A stretch of 64,000 bases of DNA from Rhodobacter sp. 24-YEA-8 (GTDB lineage Bacteria > Pseudomonadota > Alphaproteobacteria > Rhodobacterales > Rhodobacteraceae), in assembly GCF_900105075.1 (NCBI RefSeq), contig NZ_FNSK01000003.1, forward strand, positions 11,001 to 75,000. The letters run 5' to 3'. The notes under the pieces were generated by a model that was not told the DNA's origin, searched no databases, and was given only the letters and a program-made list of their open reading frames with translations. Shown here one piece after another: positions 19,061-27,795 of this stretch. Made by a program: the position numbers and the translations under genes. Each line of letters opens with the position of its first letter. Within the stretch, counting starts at the first letter, position 1.

Positions 19061-19108
19061 GTTACCTGTCGGTAACCTGAGCGCAGGTTCAGGTTACCGA
19101 CAGGTAAC
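19061..19108. promoter_or_regulatory. parS: twin parS-like partition site (inverted pair)
   Basis: Two 16-bp sites, GTTACCTGTCGGTAAC (19061-19076) and GTTACCGACAGGTAAC (19093-19108), lie in opposite orientation and form a perfect 20-bp inverted repeat with an 8-bp spacer. Each matches the RepB/ParB-type consensus GTTNNCNGCNGNNAAC known from alphaproteobacterial repABC plasmids at all but one fixed position. The pair lies about 70 bp downstream of parB, a common centromere location. Probably the ParB loading site. Confidence 0.72.
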
Positions 19109-19116
19109 AAATGAAA

Positions 19117-19138
19117 CGGGCGACCAAAAGGCCGCCCG
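19117..19138 (-). terminator. hairpin downstream of parB
   Basis: On the minus strand CGGGCG-GCC and GGT-CGCCCG pair around a TTTT loop (9-bp stem with one mismatch) and are followed by TTTCATTTG. It lies 39 bp after the parB stop and probably ends parAB transcription. Confidence 0.55.
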
Positions 19139-19176
19139 CACAGATCGCCGAACTCGCGTCGCACCCTGCCCGCAGA

Positions 19177-20244
19177 TCAGTCTCCTGAGGAAAGTGCCGC
19201 ATGAAATGCCTTTACCGCCCGCTCCAGCACACGGCGCTCGACTGACGCAAAATCGATGGCTGCCTTGATCCGGAACTCTCCCTTTCGCGCCGTAACTTTC
19301 GACTCTCCGACATGGAACTCAAACTTCTGGCGCTCCGCCGCCTGGGGCTGCGAAAGCCGCGCACCCGCGCCGTCTGGGGCACCCAAAAAGGACCGCAGCA
19401 CCGCCGTCTGTTCCTCTGCGGATGTCACAGCGGCAAGCCTGCCACGCAAATCCGCCACGCCATCCTCACCCAAAGACGCAAGACGGCGCGCGATATCCAC
19501 ACCCAGATCGCGCGGCACCGCCTTGGGAAAGATCAGCGCCTCACCGAGGCTGCTGACCAGCGTGACAAAGCTGCGGATATAGGCGCGCTTCACCTTGTGC
19601 AGCGAGCGGAACAGCCGCGACACCGCCTCGTCCGTGCCATTGATCCCGGCCTGCGGGTCCTGTGCCAGCTGCACAGCAATCTGGGCCATTTCCGCAAAAG
19701 TCAGATCCTGCCGGATGACGTTCTCTTCCACCATGTCGACATAAAGCTCTGCCCGGTCAGGCCCAGCGACTGTCACGCGGGCAAGGATGGTCGCAAAGCG
19801 CGGATCGCTGGTTTCCGTTGACAGCTGCCGCAATGCGGTCAGCCGGCGCCAGCCGGTCTTGAGCTGATAGGCCCCGGAGGCGTCGATAAAGACCTCGACC
19901 GGCTCCCGCTGGCCACGCTCGCGCAGCGAGGCCTTCAGCTCATCCATCTCGTCGCCGATGGCCACCGTGTCCAGATCAAGCCGGTCACGCGGCAGCGCAT
20001 CACTGGCAATCTGATCCAGCGGCAACGCCACCAGCACCCTGCCCTCTTCGCGTGCCGCCCGCAGCTCTTTGGCATCCGTCGCATTCTGGCGGCGCTGCTC
20101 AATCAGACCTTCGCTGGCCTCTTGCGCGCTGGCCGCGCTCTCGCGCACCGCAACGCCCATCGGGCCCGGCTCACGGCTGCGCCGCGTTGGCGCGGCTGGC
20201 AGATCCGCCGCAGAGATCCCGAAACGATTGCCCTTGCTGGTCAC
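19177..20244 (-). CDS. parB: ParB/RepB-family plasmid partition protein
   Basis: 355 aa CTP-dependent clamp-type partition protein that would bind parS and work with ParA. The ParB N-terminal domain is visible at about residues 70-180 (LPLDQIASDALPRDRLDL, ASLRERGQREPVEV, YQLKTGWRRLTALRQL, VDMVEENVIRQDLTFAEMAQ). A HTH-type middle domain (DEAVSRLFRSLHKVKRAYIRSFVTLVSSLG) and a C-terminal region follow. It begins with GTG whose last bases overlap the parA stop (GTGA), with AAAGGAGG upstream, so the two are coupled. A twin parS-like palindrome sits just downstream. Confidence 0.9.
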   Translation of the reverse strand: MTSKGNRFGISAADLPAAPTRRSREPGPMGVAVRESAASAQEASEGLIEQRRQNATDAKELRAAREEGRVLVALPLDQIASDALPRDRLDLDTVAIGDEMDELKASLRERGQREPVEVFIDASGAYQLKTGWRRLTALRQLSTETSDPRFATILARVTVAGPDRAELYVDMVEENVIRQDLTFAEMAQIAVQLAQDPQAGINGTDEAVSRLFRSLHKVKRAYIRSFVTLVSSLGEALIFPKAVPRDLGVDIARRLASLGEDGVADLRGRLAAVTSAEEQTAVLRSFLGAPDGAGARLSQPQAAERQKFEFHVGESKVTARKGEFRIKAAIDFASVERRVLERAVKAFHAALSSGD

Positions 20245-21551
20245 GTCCTGGCCTCCTTTGCGGTGTTGCGGGCCTTCCAGGCCGCAAGAACGGTAAGCTT
20301 GAATTCCTGATAGGCATTGTCAAAAGACAGTCGGGCACGTTTCCAGGTCTCGCGGGTCATCTCACGGTAGTCCTGTTCGTAGACCGACATCTGGAACCTG
20401 CCGGATTGTTCGACTGCGCGGGTCATTTCAATCGGGTTTTGACAAACATCCGCACCGAACACATTGCGGAAAGCCTCCAGCATCGCAGTATGCAAAGGGT
20501 TGGCGCTCTCAAACCGTGTCATCAGAAGCCGTATATCGAGGAAAGCCTTGGGCAGGGTGATCCCGGCATCTGATGCGATCTTCTCAAAGCCGACGCTGAT
20601 TTCCTGCAGCGCATCCCCCAGCTGGCCGAGGAATGACGTGGTCGAGTCATATTCCCAGTATCCCGGCCCCGACGGAATATAGAGAACATCAGCCGCAAAA
20701 GCCGCGTTCAGCGACTGGTACCCAATGGCGGGCGGGCAGTCGAAGATCACAAGGTCATACTGGTCTTCAGGCAGTTCATCGAGGTAGCGCGCGACACAGC
20801 CGAAGAACGACCAGGCCTTGTGCAGGGAGCGATACTGGGCGCTGGCGAATTCAACAAAAGCTGCGTTCGCACATGAAGGGATGATGTCAATGGTGGGCCA
20901 GGAGGTGTTCTGAATGAAATCCTGCGCCCGCATCAGGCCGATTTCCTGCACATCTTTCGGCAGCTCATCTGCGGCGGGGTAGGGGCAGTCAGCCGGGTCG
21001 TCATAGGTTTCCATGATGCGGTCGGCCTCGCGGCACAGGTCCCGGCACATGATGCCCCAGACCGTGTTCCACTCTTTCACCTCAACCAGACCCATCGAAT
21101 GTGTCAGCGTGGCCTGGGGGTCAAAATCGACCACCAGCACGCGGTAGCCATCCAGCGCCGCCGCATTCGCCAGGTGCTGCGCTACAACCGTCTTGCCGAC
21201 CCCTCCCTTAAAGTTCGATACAGCAACTCGCAGCGCGCGGCCCTTTGGACGCTCAGGCAACATTGCGCGGCCCCGAAAGCGGATGCGCCGCCGCAGTTCA
21301 TTGATCTCTTGCAGCGAGAACCAGCGCTGTCGCCCGTCATCCTCGACCGTACCCTGTGGCAGCGAGGGATCCTCGGCCAGCTTCTTGCGCAATGTGTCGG
21401 CAGGCACATCAAACATGAAGGTTGAAATTTCCCAGATCGAGAAGGGCCGCAGCGTTTTCACCTCTGAGGGTGAGAAGGTCGCCCGACGCACTGCAGCCTG
21501 TTGCGCAAGGCTGCGCTCATTCATGTCCTGCAAATAGCTGTAATCGCGCAT
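20241..21551 (-). CDS. parA: ParA/RepA-type partition ATPase
   Basis: Deviant-Walker ATPase of about 436 aa that segregates the replicon together with ParB. The KGGVGKT motif lies in NFKGGVGKTVVAQHLANAAALDGYRVLVVDFDPQATLT. DLVIFDCPPAIGYQSLNA gives the Walker B region. The N-terminal ~115 residues include a MerR-like winged-helix segment (PFSIWEISTFMFDVPADTLRKKL), as in RepA/ParA proteins of repABC and DnaA-like plasmids that autoregulate. The start is uncertain (21551 or 21524). It is divergent from the DnaA-like initiator with the putative origin between them. Confidence 0.9.
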   Translation of the reverse strand: MRDYSYLQDMNERSLAQQAAVRRATFSPSEVKTLRPFSIWEISTFMFDVPADTLRKKLAEDPSLPQGTVEDDGRQRWFSLQEINELRRRIRFRGRAMLPERPKGRALRVAVSNFKGGVGKTVVAQHLANAAALDGYRVLVVDFDPQATLTHSMGLVEVKEWNTVWGIMCRDLCREADRIMETYDDPADCPYPAADELPKDVQEIGLMRAQDFIQNTSWPTIDIIPSCANAAFVEFASAQYRSLHKAWSFFGCVARYLDELPEDQYDLVIFDCPPAIGYQSLNAAFAADVLYIPSGPGYWEYDSTTSFLGQLGDALQEISVGFEKIASDAGITLPKAFLDIRLLMTRFESANPLHTAMLEAFRNVFGADVCQNPIEMTRAVEQSGRFQMSVYEQDYREMTRETWKRARLSFDNAYQEFKLTVLAAWKARNTAKEART

Positions 21552-21587
21552 CTGAAACTCGCGTTGTTGTTCGTTAGAACGTGAATA

Positions 21588-21764
21588 GCGCGAATTCCAG
21601 ATTGTGCCAAACAAGAAAAGCGCAAATTCCCGTTCTTTGCGCCGATTCGCTCAAGAAAGCGCTGGCTTTCTGCGCAAACTCTATATTTGGTGACAGATGA
21701 CCCGGGATAATCCAGAATTTGGTGACACCCGGGGCGAATTAGGGTGACACTCTGGCTGTCACCC
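21588..21764. repeat. origin-like region with iteron-type short repeats
   Basis: The gap between parA and the initiator gene contains short repeats. GCGCGAATTCC (21588) and GCGCAAATTCC (21620) are 32 bp apart, with a weaker third copy, GCGCAAACTCT, at 21672. TTTGGTGACA occurs at 21686 and 21718, also 32 bp apart. A further GGTGACA at 21743 faces an inverted TGTCACC at 21757, forming GGGTGACA-N7-TGTCACCC. An AT-rich stretch follows at 21771-21815. The 32-bp spacing is about three helical turns. This is what an initiator-binding origin or a parAB operator would look like; I saw no consensus DnaA box. Confidence 0.55.
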
Positions 21765-21893
21765 TATACCTAATATACCTGATTTCTTTAAAATTTCTTG
21801 ATAGGTGAAAAATCCCGTCTTCGAAAAGCATTTGACAAATAACGGGATCGTGTCAGTTTGAGATCCAAGAAGGAATCGGAACAAATCCGGCAG

Positions 21894-22631
21894 ATGGGCA
21901 GTATCATGCAAAGTCACAGATTGACCGGCCCGGGGGCAGGCAGTGAGAAATATGATCTTCTGACAGCAATGGCCGTCAATGGCCTTTCTGCCGGTGGCAC
22001 CCGCCAGGCGACAATGATGCGGCTGATCGCGCTTGTCACGGCACGCTATAACTGGGCGGCGGATGAGGTCACGATCGGGCAGCGCGAGATGGCCGCGCTC
22101 TGGTCGGTGGATCAGCGCACGGCCAAGCGCGAAACGCGCAGGCTGATCGATGCCGGATTGCTTGAGATCTCACGGCCAGGCGTGCGGGGCAGGGTGGCCT
22201 CCTATCGTTTGTGCCGGGCAGAGATCTATCGCCAGACCGCGCCGGGCTGGGCCAGTGTCGGGCCTGACTATGATGCGCGCATGTCCGCTCGCCACATCGT
22301 GCCTGAAGAGGCGCCGGCTGCCGCCGAGGTAAGTTCGCCCAAAGTGGTGCAGGTCAATTTCGGAACGCGGCCTGTAGCGCTTCCTGCTTCGGCGCCATGG
22401 GATAAGGTTCTGGCGCGTCTGGCGGCCGATCAGCCGGGCACCTATGCAGCATGGTTCAGCCAGCTGAAGGGGGGCGAGCCCGGTCACGACGGAACATTGC
22501 GCGTTGTTGCGCCGTCAAGATTCCTCGCCGTCTATATCGCAAGCCGGCTTATGGTGCCTTTGGAACGGGCCGTGGCCTATGGATACGGGTGCAATCTGCG
22601 GTGCAGTGTCGTCACTGAGGATCAGGCCTGA
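21894..22631 (+). CDS. DnaA-like plasmid replication initiator
   Basis: About 245 aa. The N-terminal half reads as a winged-helix replication protein (TRQATMMRLIALVTARYNWAADEVTIGQREMAALWSVDQRTAKRETRRLIDAGLLE). The C-terminal 75 residues resemble DnaA domain I (PWDKVLARLAADQPGTYAAWFSQL, LRVVAPSRFLAVYIASRLMVPLERAV). It lacks the AAA+ motor and DNA-binding domain IV of true DnaA. Short DnaA-like initiators paired with parAB define one of the main plasmid types of Rhodobacteraceae. ATG 21894 is used; TTG at 21858 or ATG at 21906 are alternatives, none with a strong ribosome site. It would drive replication from the adjacent repeat region. Confidence 0.75.
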   Translation: MGSIMQSHRLTGPGAGSEKYDLLTAMAVNGLSAGGTRQATMMRLIALVTARYNWAADEVTIGQREMAALWSVDQRTAKRETRRLIDAGLLEISRPGVRGRVASYRLCRAEIYRQTAPGWASVGPDYDARMSARHIVPEEAPAAAEVSSPKVVQVNFGTRPVALPASAPWDKVLARLAADQPGTYAAWFSQLKGGEPGHDGTLRVVAPSRFLAVYIASRLMVPLERAVAYGYGCNLRCSVVTEDQA

Positions 22632-22863
22632 TTATTCTCATATTTCTTCCATAGTTTTGAGTATTTGTGAGGCTTGTTCACAAAAAGCACTGCTGAAAAG
22701 ACAGAGGCCGTTTTGCTGGGGCCTCGCCAGGCTGGCAAGATCACGCGGGCATTCGCAATTTCCGCCTTCCGGCCTGAGCATCATCCCGGCTTCCCCGAAG
22801 TGATCGCAACAAGTGATGGGCAGCACGCGGGTTTCGTTTCTCTTACAGAGCGTTGAAATGCCA

Positions 22864-22885
22864 CCGCCCGCACGAAGGCGGGCGG
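22864..22885. terminator. hairpin between convergent plasmid genes
   Basis: CCGCCCGC (22864-22871) pairs with GCGGGCGG (22878-22885) around a 6-base loop. It lies between the convergent initiator gene and the gene ending at 22933. No T-run follows on either strand, so it is at best a partial bidirectional terminator. Confidence 0.35.
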
Positions 22886-22932
22886 GGTTGCGATAGGGGG
22901 CTGGTAGGTCCGGAGCGAACCTCTGGGGTCAT

Positions 22933-23976
22933 TCAGCTGAGGGTATCGTCTTCTTCAAACTCCTCGACACCGCGCAGCTCGGCAGGGAGCAGCGCAGGCG
23001 GGGCCATGCCACCGAAAGGATCCATGAACAGCCTCTCGATCAGCGGCGCGCGGTGGGCATTGCTGTCGGCGAGGATCAGGATCTCGTGACGGTCCTGGTC
23101 AAAGCGGGCTTCACTGATCTCACCGGCATCGCGCAGCCGTTCCAGCTCGGTCAGAACGGCATGGGTATAGTCGCGCAGCTCGACCGGGTCTGCGGGGCTG
23201 GCAGAGATCTCGTCGAACCGGGCCAGATGGGCGAAAGCGAAAAGCACAAGCTGCATAAGTGCGTCACCCGCAGGCGCGCCACGGTTCATACGATCCGCGA
23301 CAAGCGCCTCTCCGGCGGAGGTCAGCTCGATGCCAAGGGTGACGAGGAAATCCCGCAGCCCTTCCAGCAGATCTGGGTCGAGCGATGCGCTCAGCTGCGC
23401 GGCCTGGACCGCCATCGGCACGCCGCCGATATCATCGGCATAGCCGACAGGCACCGGGCGAGGGCGGGTCTGAACGGGAGGCTGCACGGAAGGCGGTAAC
23501 TCGATGGCGCTGGCGGTGAGCCGGGGATCGGGCTCTGGGGGCGCCATCGGTATGGGGTCGGGCAGCGGTTCGGCCACCAGCTCGGGTACCGGTTCCGGCA
23601 CGGCAGCCTCCGCCGCAGCCCCGGCTGTCAGCGGAACCGGATCGAAATGCTCAGCCGGTGTTTCGGCAGTCTCCTGCGCAGCACCGTCCTCTATCAGTCC
23701 GGGATTCGGCTCAGGCGATTCAACTGGGACCGTCAGCGGTCGCAGCACCATCTCGCGCCGCCTGCCAAGGAGCCAGCCGAACCAGCCCGGCTTTGTCTCA
23801 TATTCCTCGACCAGGCCTGCCGCTTTCAGCCCGACCAGCAGCCGTGCCACGTCGAGTCCGCGCCCGCGCCCGACGACCGACAGGCGGATGCGAGGGACAG
23901 GGCCTAATTCGGCATGGAGCTTTTGGATCAGGATCAGCAATTCCTGCTCGGCGCAGTCGCCTGGTTTCTCTTGCAT
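22933..23976 (-). CDS. unrecognised plasmid-borne protein with proline-rich linker
   Basis: About 347 aa; I do not recognise the family. From the ATG at 23976 the first 75 residues look like a small winged-helix or wHTH-like fold (EQELLILIQKLHAELGPVPRI..., GLDVARLLVGLKAAGLVEEY) with a Trp-rich turn (KPGWFGWLLGRRR). Residues about 80-190 are rich in Pro, Glu and Ala, a likely flexible linker. The C-terminal 130 residues are helical and acidic. No signal peptide or membrane span. Next to the initiator, it could be a replication or copy-control accessory protein; this is a guess from position. The upstream extension to 24120 is less protein-like. Confidence 0.6.
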   Translation of the reverse strand: MQEKPGDCAEQELLILIQKLHAELGPVPRIRLSVVGRGRGLDVARLLVGLKAAGLVEEYETKPGWFGWLLGRRREMVLRPLTVPVESPEPNPGLIEDGAAQETAETPAEHFDPVPLTAGAAAEAAVPEPVPELVAEPLPDPIPMAPPEPDPRLTASAIELPPSVQPPVQTRPRPVPVGYADDIGGVPMAVQAAQLSASLDPDLLEGLRDFLVTLGIELTSAGEALVADRMNRGAPAGDALMQLVLFAFAHLARFDEISASPADPVELRDYTHAVLTELERLRDAGEISEARFDQDRHEILILADSNAHRAPLIERLFMDPFGGMAPPALLPAELRGVEEFEEDDTLS

Positions 23977-24470
23977 GATGCCCTCACTAGAGATCGGGCG
24001 CAGCAAATCGCAGATTGCCGCAGACTGGTCAACGGCAAGTGAAGCCGGTCGCAGATCAGATCCTGCCGGATAGCGTCCTGGTTGTCGGCTCGGGACGCGC
24101 GCAGCGGTATCTGCGCGCACAGGGAGATCGCGTTATGGATCAGCAGCGCGGGGGGGCCAGATCTTCCAGCAGTGCATCGCGGGTATTGGACAGCCAGAGA
24201 ACCCCCGCGGACAAGGCCTTCGTTCTTGCCGTACAGCACCGGCCATAACCCCGACAGCGCCGAAGCTGATACCCGCAACCAGTGTCTCGGCATGGTCCCG
24301 CCCGCCAGGCCGGGCGATCGCATTTCCGGGTTATATGGCCATGGTGCGCTTTCCCGGGGATCTCACGGGATTGCAGCTGAGTGAAGCCCAGGGCTCGGTA
24401 CCTTCGGGAAGACCGATAACTACAACACAGAAGAAATCTGTCACCCTGATTTTGCAGGCAAAGGGCTGCG
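23977..24470. other. gene-free stretch
   Basis: About 490 bp between an unrecognised gene and the AraC regulator. Several overlapping open frames exist on both strands but none reads like a conserved protein. Possibly remnants of a lost gene. Confidence 0.4.
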
Positions 24471-25241
24471 CTACCGCCCAACAAATCGTGCAGGGCTTTC
24501 CCCCATAATCCCTTTGAACATGGCGATGAAGGCAGAGGCGGTGGCATAGCCAAGATCAAGCGCGATGGTCTCGACGCTTACATCCTCCTGTAGCATTGCG
24601 ATGGCGCGAACCGCACGTTGCCGGTTGCGCCATTCGGTCAGAGACATTCCCAGATCCCGTTTACACAGACGAAGCAGCGTCCGTTCACTCAGCCCGAAAG
24701 ATCGGGCAAGTATGGCGGTGCTTCTCCGATCCGACGGATTGTCGTGCAACGCGGCCAGCAGTCGTTTCAAAGCGGGCTCGTCGCTGTCGGGCAGGAAGCT
24801 CTGCGTCACCGGACAGCGCTCCATCTCGTCGACCATCACGCGCAGCAGTCTCGCGTGCTGTGGTGTGTCATCGAAAGAGGCCGGTTCCAGCCGGTCGAGC
24901 ATTGCCCGGAGCAAGGGCGTCACGCGCAGAGAAACCGGTACCCTTGGCATTCCGGCGCAAAGTGACTGATCAATATAGATCGAAACATGCACCGTGGCCT
25001 TGCGATTATATCCGACCTGATCGGCCCCGGCCGGGATCCAGAAGGCCATATGTGGCGGCGCCAGCAGCACCTGACCGCCGGTTCGCAACTCGGTCACGCC
25101 ACTATAGGAATAGACGAACTCCCCCCAGGGGTGTCGCATGAAAGGATAAGTTCCGTTATCCGGCATGGCTTCGACCCGAAACCAGATCGGCGCTGGCAGG
25201 GTGATATGTCCGGGCGGCTGGCGGAGATGGGGCGGTTGCAT
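24471..25241 (-). CDS. AraC-family transcriptional regulator
   Basis: 256 aa. The N-terminal cupin-type sensory domain (PFMRHPWGEFVYSYSGVTELRTGGQVLLAPPHMAFWIPAG, residues about 32-80) is followed by the two helix-turn-helices of AraC proteins (SFGLSERTLLRLCKRDLGMSLTEWRNRQRAVRAIAML and VSVETIALDLGYATASAFIAMFKGIMGESPARF, residues about 175-255). It is divergent from an EamA-type exporter gene across a 98-bp gap, so it probably controls that gene and itself. The effector is unknown. Confidence 0.9.
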   Translation of the reverse strand: MQPPHLRQPPGHITLPAPIWFRVEAMPDNGTYPFMRHPWGEFVYSYSGVTELRTGGQVLLAPPHMAFWIPAGADQVGYNRKATVHVSIYIDQSLCAGMPRVPVSLRVTPLLRAMLDRLEPASFDDTPQHARLLRVMVDEMERCPVTQSFLPDSDEPALKRLLAALHDNPSDRRSTAILARSFGLSERTLLRLCKRDLGMSLTEWRNRQRAVRAIAMLQEDVSVETIALDLGYATASAFIAMFKGIMGESPARFVGR

Positions 25242-25339
25242 GATTGGCAGATTCCCGGAATGGAATGGCGGATAATCAATATATGCACCAATATCGCCAG
25301 AGGTAGATAAGGCAAGTGCTTTAACGGACGGCCCCTTCC

Positions 25340-26278
25340 ATGAAACGACCGATTGACCTTACGGCCTTTGGGCTGATGATCCTGCTTTGCCTCACCTGGG
25401 GCCTGCAGCAGACCGCTATGAAACTTGCAGCCCCCGGCATCGACCCGATGCTGCAGATCGGGCTGCGCTCCGCCATGGCGGCGGCACTAGTCTTCGCCAT
25501 CAGCCGACTTGTCCGCCGCGACCGCTGGCTGCCCCGCATTTTCCTTGGCCCGGGCCTGCTGGCAGGCACGCTTTTCGCGCTGGAGTTTCTGCTGGTGGCC
25601 GAGGGGCTGCGCTGGACCACGGCATCGCATATCGGGGTATTCCTTTATACCGGGCCGATCTTTGCCGCCATCGGGCTGCATTTTGCCCAGCCGGATGAGA
25701 GAATGGCGCGCGTTCAGTGGCTGGGGGTGGCGATAACCTTCACCGGAGTGGCGGCAATCTTCCTTTTGCCAGAGCTGCGCGGCAAGCAGCCCCTCGCGGC
25801 GTCGATGATTATCGGTGACCTGCTTGGTCTTGGTGCCGGTATTGCCTGGGGGCTGACGACGGTCGTTATACGCACCTCACGCCTTGCCAATGCGCCTCCG
25901 TCCCAGACGCTGACAAACCAGCTTTTCGTCGCGGGCATTGTGGCCCTTGCATTCAGCGCAATGACCGGACGCCTCGATATGCAGCCCAGTGCCGGCGACT
26001 TGGTAAATCTTGGGTTTCAGACCATAATCATCTGCACCGTCAGCTTTATGATATGGTTCCGCCTCCTTCAGGTCTTTCCGTCCTCCCGCCTGGGCGTGCT
26101 CAGCCTCATGACGCCCGTTTTCGGTGTGATGTCAGGTGCGCTGCTGCTGGGCGAACATCTGACGCCGGACTTCCTCTTTGGCGGCGCGCTGGTGCTTCTG
26201 GGGATGCTTACGGTTCAGGCCCACGACCTGCTGCTGCGTCGTCGCTGCCTCAGGCAGGGGCATGCCGGAACAAGCTGA
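25340..26278 (+). CDS. EamA/DMT-family metabolite transporter
   Basis: 312 aa with about ten predicted membrane helices in two EamA repeats; the first begins GLMILLCLTWGLQQTAMKLA and the second lies at about 155-300 with PVFGVMSGALLLGEHL. DMT proteins of this type export amino acids or related metabolites. It is divergent from an AraC regulator, the usual arrangement for an inducible exporter. GGACGGCCCCTTCC precedes the ATG without a strong Shine-Dalgarno sequence. The substrate cannot be inferred. Confidence 0.87.
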   Translation: MKRPIDLTAFGLMILLCLTWGLQQTAMKLAAPGIDPMLQIGLRSAMAAALVFAISRLVRRDRWLPRIFLGPGLLAGTLFALEFLLVAEGLRWTTASHIGVFLYTGPIFAAIGLHFAQPDERMARVQWLGVAITFTGVAAIFLLPELRGKQPLAASMIIGDLLGLGAGIAWGLTTVVIRTSRLANAPPSQTLTNQLFVAGIVALAFSAMTGRLDMQPSAGDLVNLGFQTIIICTVSFMIWFRLLQVFPSSRLGVLSLMTPVFGVMSGALLLGEHLTPDFLFGGALVLLGMLTVQAHDLLLRRRCLRQGHAGTS

Positions 26279-26520
26279 GAGAGGTGATAATCCCCTGGAA
26301 AAACAGGGCGTTATATCTAAGTAGCGCAGCTCTGCCAGATGGTCGGGACTGGCGCGGGGGGCGGGATGAAGCAGATCCGGTTCTGGACATGGCTTGGTTT
26401 TCGGGTGCTTATGTCCTGGCAGAGATATATCTATTATCTGTAATGTTGTATATAACAAATCTGTGGATGGATTAGCACCGGCGAAGCAGCTAGCATCTGG
26501 CGAAGAGAAAGAGGGGTCGG

Positions 26521-27189
26521 ATGTCCGGTATCTCCAATGCACATCGGATCAGGAACGCTCTGGAAAATGCCATTGTAGAAGGCATTCACGCCCCGGGTTC
26601 GCGTCTCGATCCTGAGGCGCTGGAACGCGAGTTCGACTGTTCCCGCACCCCGGTCCGCGAAGCGTTGCATCAGCTGGAGGCCTCGGGCCTTGTGCGGGTG
26701 ATGCCCAAGCGCGGCACCTATGTCAGCTCCTGGTCGGTGGAAGAGCTGGCCGAACGGTTCGAGGCCATGGCCGAGGCCGAAGCCACCTGCTGCCGTCTTG
26801 CGGCGCGGCGGATCACCGCCCCGGAGCTGGCGGCTTTAGAGGCGCTGCACCGGCAATGCGCGGCCCTGGCCGAAGCGGGCGATGCCGAGGGCTATTACCG
26901 GCATAATTCTCTGTTCCACCATGCCATCTTCCGCGCGACCCATAATGCGTTTCTGCAGCAGGAGACGGAGCGGCTGCACGCGATGCTGCAGCCCTACCGG
27001 CGGATGCAGCTGCGGGTGCGCAACCGGATCCCGCGTTCATGGAGCGAACATGATGCGATCCTGGCGGCAATCCGGGCCGGGGAGGGCGAGGCGGCCGCTA
27101 TGGCCATGCGCGATCATGTGATCGTGCAGGGTGACCGCTTCCATGACCTCGTGGCCGCGCTGCGGGCCTGTGCGCCGGCGGGGCGCTGA
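26521..27189 (+). CDS. GntR-family (FadR/FCD) transcriptional regulator
   Basis: 222 aa. The N-terminal winged helix (RIRNALENAIVEGIHAPGSRLDPEALEREFDCSRTPVREALHQLEASGLV) is typical of GntR proteins. The C-terminal FCD ligand domain shows the metal-binding type residues in EGYYRHNSLFHHAIF and around DHVIVQGDRFHDLV. It ends 6 bp from a convergent Lrp-type regulator gene, at the edge of the arginine-derivative catabolic island. Its target could be that island or the upstream exporter. AGAGGGG precedes the ATG. Confidence 0.9.
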   Translation: MSGISNAHRIRNALENAIVEGIHAPGSRLDPEALEREFDCSRTPVREALHQLEASGLVRVMPKRGTYVSSWSVEELAERFEAMAEAEATCCRLAARRITAPELAALEALHRQCAALAEAGDAEGYYRHNSLFHHAIFRATHNAFLQQETERLHAMLQPYRRMQLRVRNRIPRSWSEHDAILAAIRAGEGEAAAMAMRDHVIVQGDRFHDLVAALRACAPAGR

Positions 27190-27195
27190 GCCGTC

Positions 27196-27648
27196 TCAGC
27201 CGCTGACCGAACTGAGCATCAGGCTGGTCTCGCTGTTCAGCACGCCGTCGATCATGCGGATCTCGCGTAAGAGCTCGTCGAAATGCGACAGGCTGTCGGC
27301 ACGGATTTCGGCGATGAGATCCCAGCCGCCATTGGTGGTATGCAGCGCCACCACTGCCGGCAGGCCGCGCATCTTGCGGATCACCTGCGAGGTCGATTTC
27401 CCCACCACCTCGATCATCATGATCGCCCGGAACGAGCCGCTTTCGTAATCCTCGCGCACGCGGATTGTGAAACCAAGGATCGCGCCCGCGCTGAGAAGCC
27501 GGTCGAGGCGGTTCTGAACCGTCCCACGCGAAACCCCAAGCGCATCGGCAAGCTTCGAGAGCGGCGCACGCCCGTCAGCCCGCAGAAAGCTGATCAGCTT
27601 GCGGTCCAATTCATCGAAAACGAGTTTCGCCTGATCCTGAGTTGCCAT
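27196..27648 (-). CDS. Lrp/AsnC-family transcriptional regulator
   Basis: About 150 aa. The AsnC-type winged helix (FDELDRKLISFLRADGRAPLSKLADALGVSRGTVQNRLDRLLSAGAI) is followed by a RAM/ActR-type ligand domain. ATG 27648 is preferred to the longer frame because the family starts close to the helix-turn-helix. It is divergent from ornithine cyclodeaminase with about 150 bp between starts. Lrp-type proteins often activate adjacent amino acid catabolic genes in response to the substrate, so it probably controls the ocd-led operon. Confidence 0.9.
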   Translation of the reverse strand: MATQDQAKLVFDELDRKLISFLRADGRAPLSKLADALGVSRGTVQNRLDRLLSAGAILGFTIRVREDYESGSFRAIMMIEVVGKSTSQVIRKMRGLPAVVALHTTNGGWDLIAEIRADSLSHFDELLREIRMIDGVLNSETSLMLSSVSG

Positions 27649-27795
27649 CCGCTTCCTGACGATATTTGCAATACGACTATAAGATGTGATCAAAATAATT
27701 CAGAATAATGACGGATTATAGCATTTAATTTGTATATTGCTCTGTCAGACACTTTTGCTCACGGTCCTGAACCCGCCTCGACCCAGGAGAAAAAG

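Noticed and set aside
19061..19108. Reading the twin palindrome as a simple terminator
   Set aside because: No T-run follows on either strand, a separate hairpin with a short T-run lies closer to parB, and both halves fit a parS consensus.
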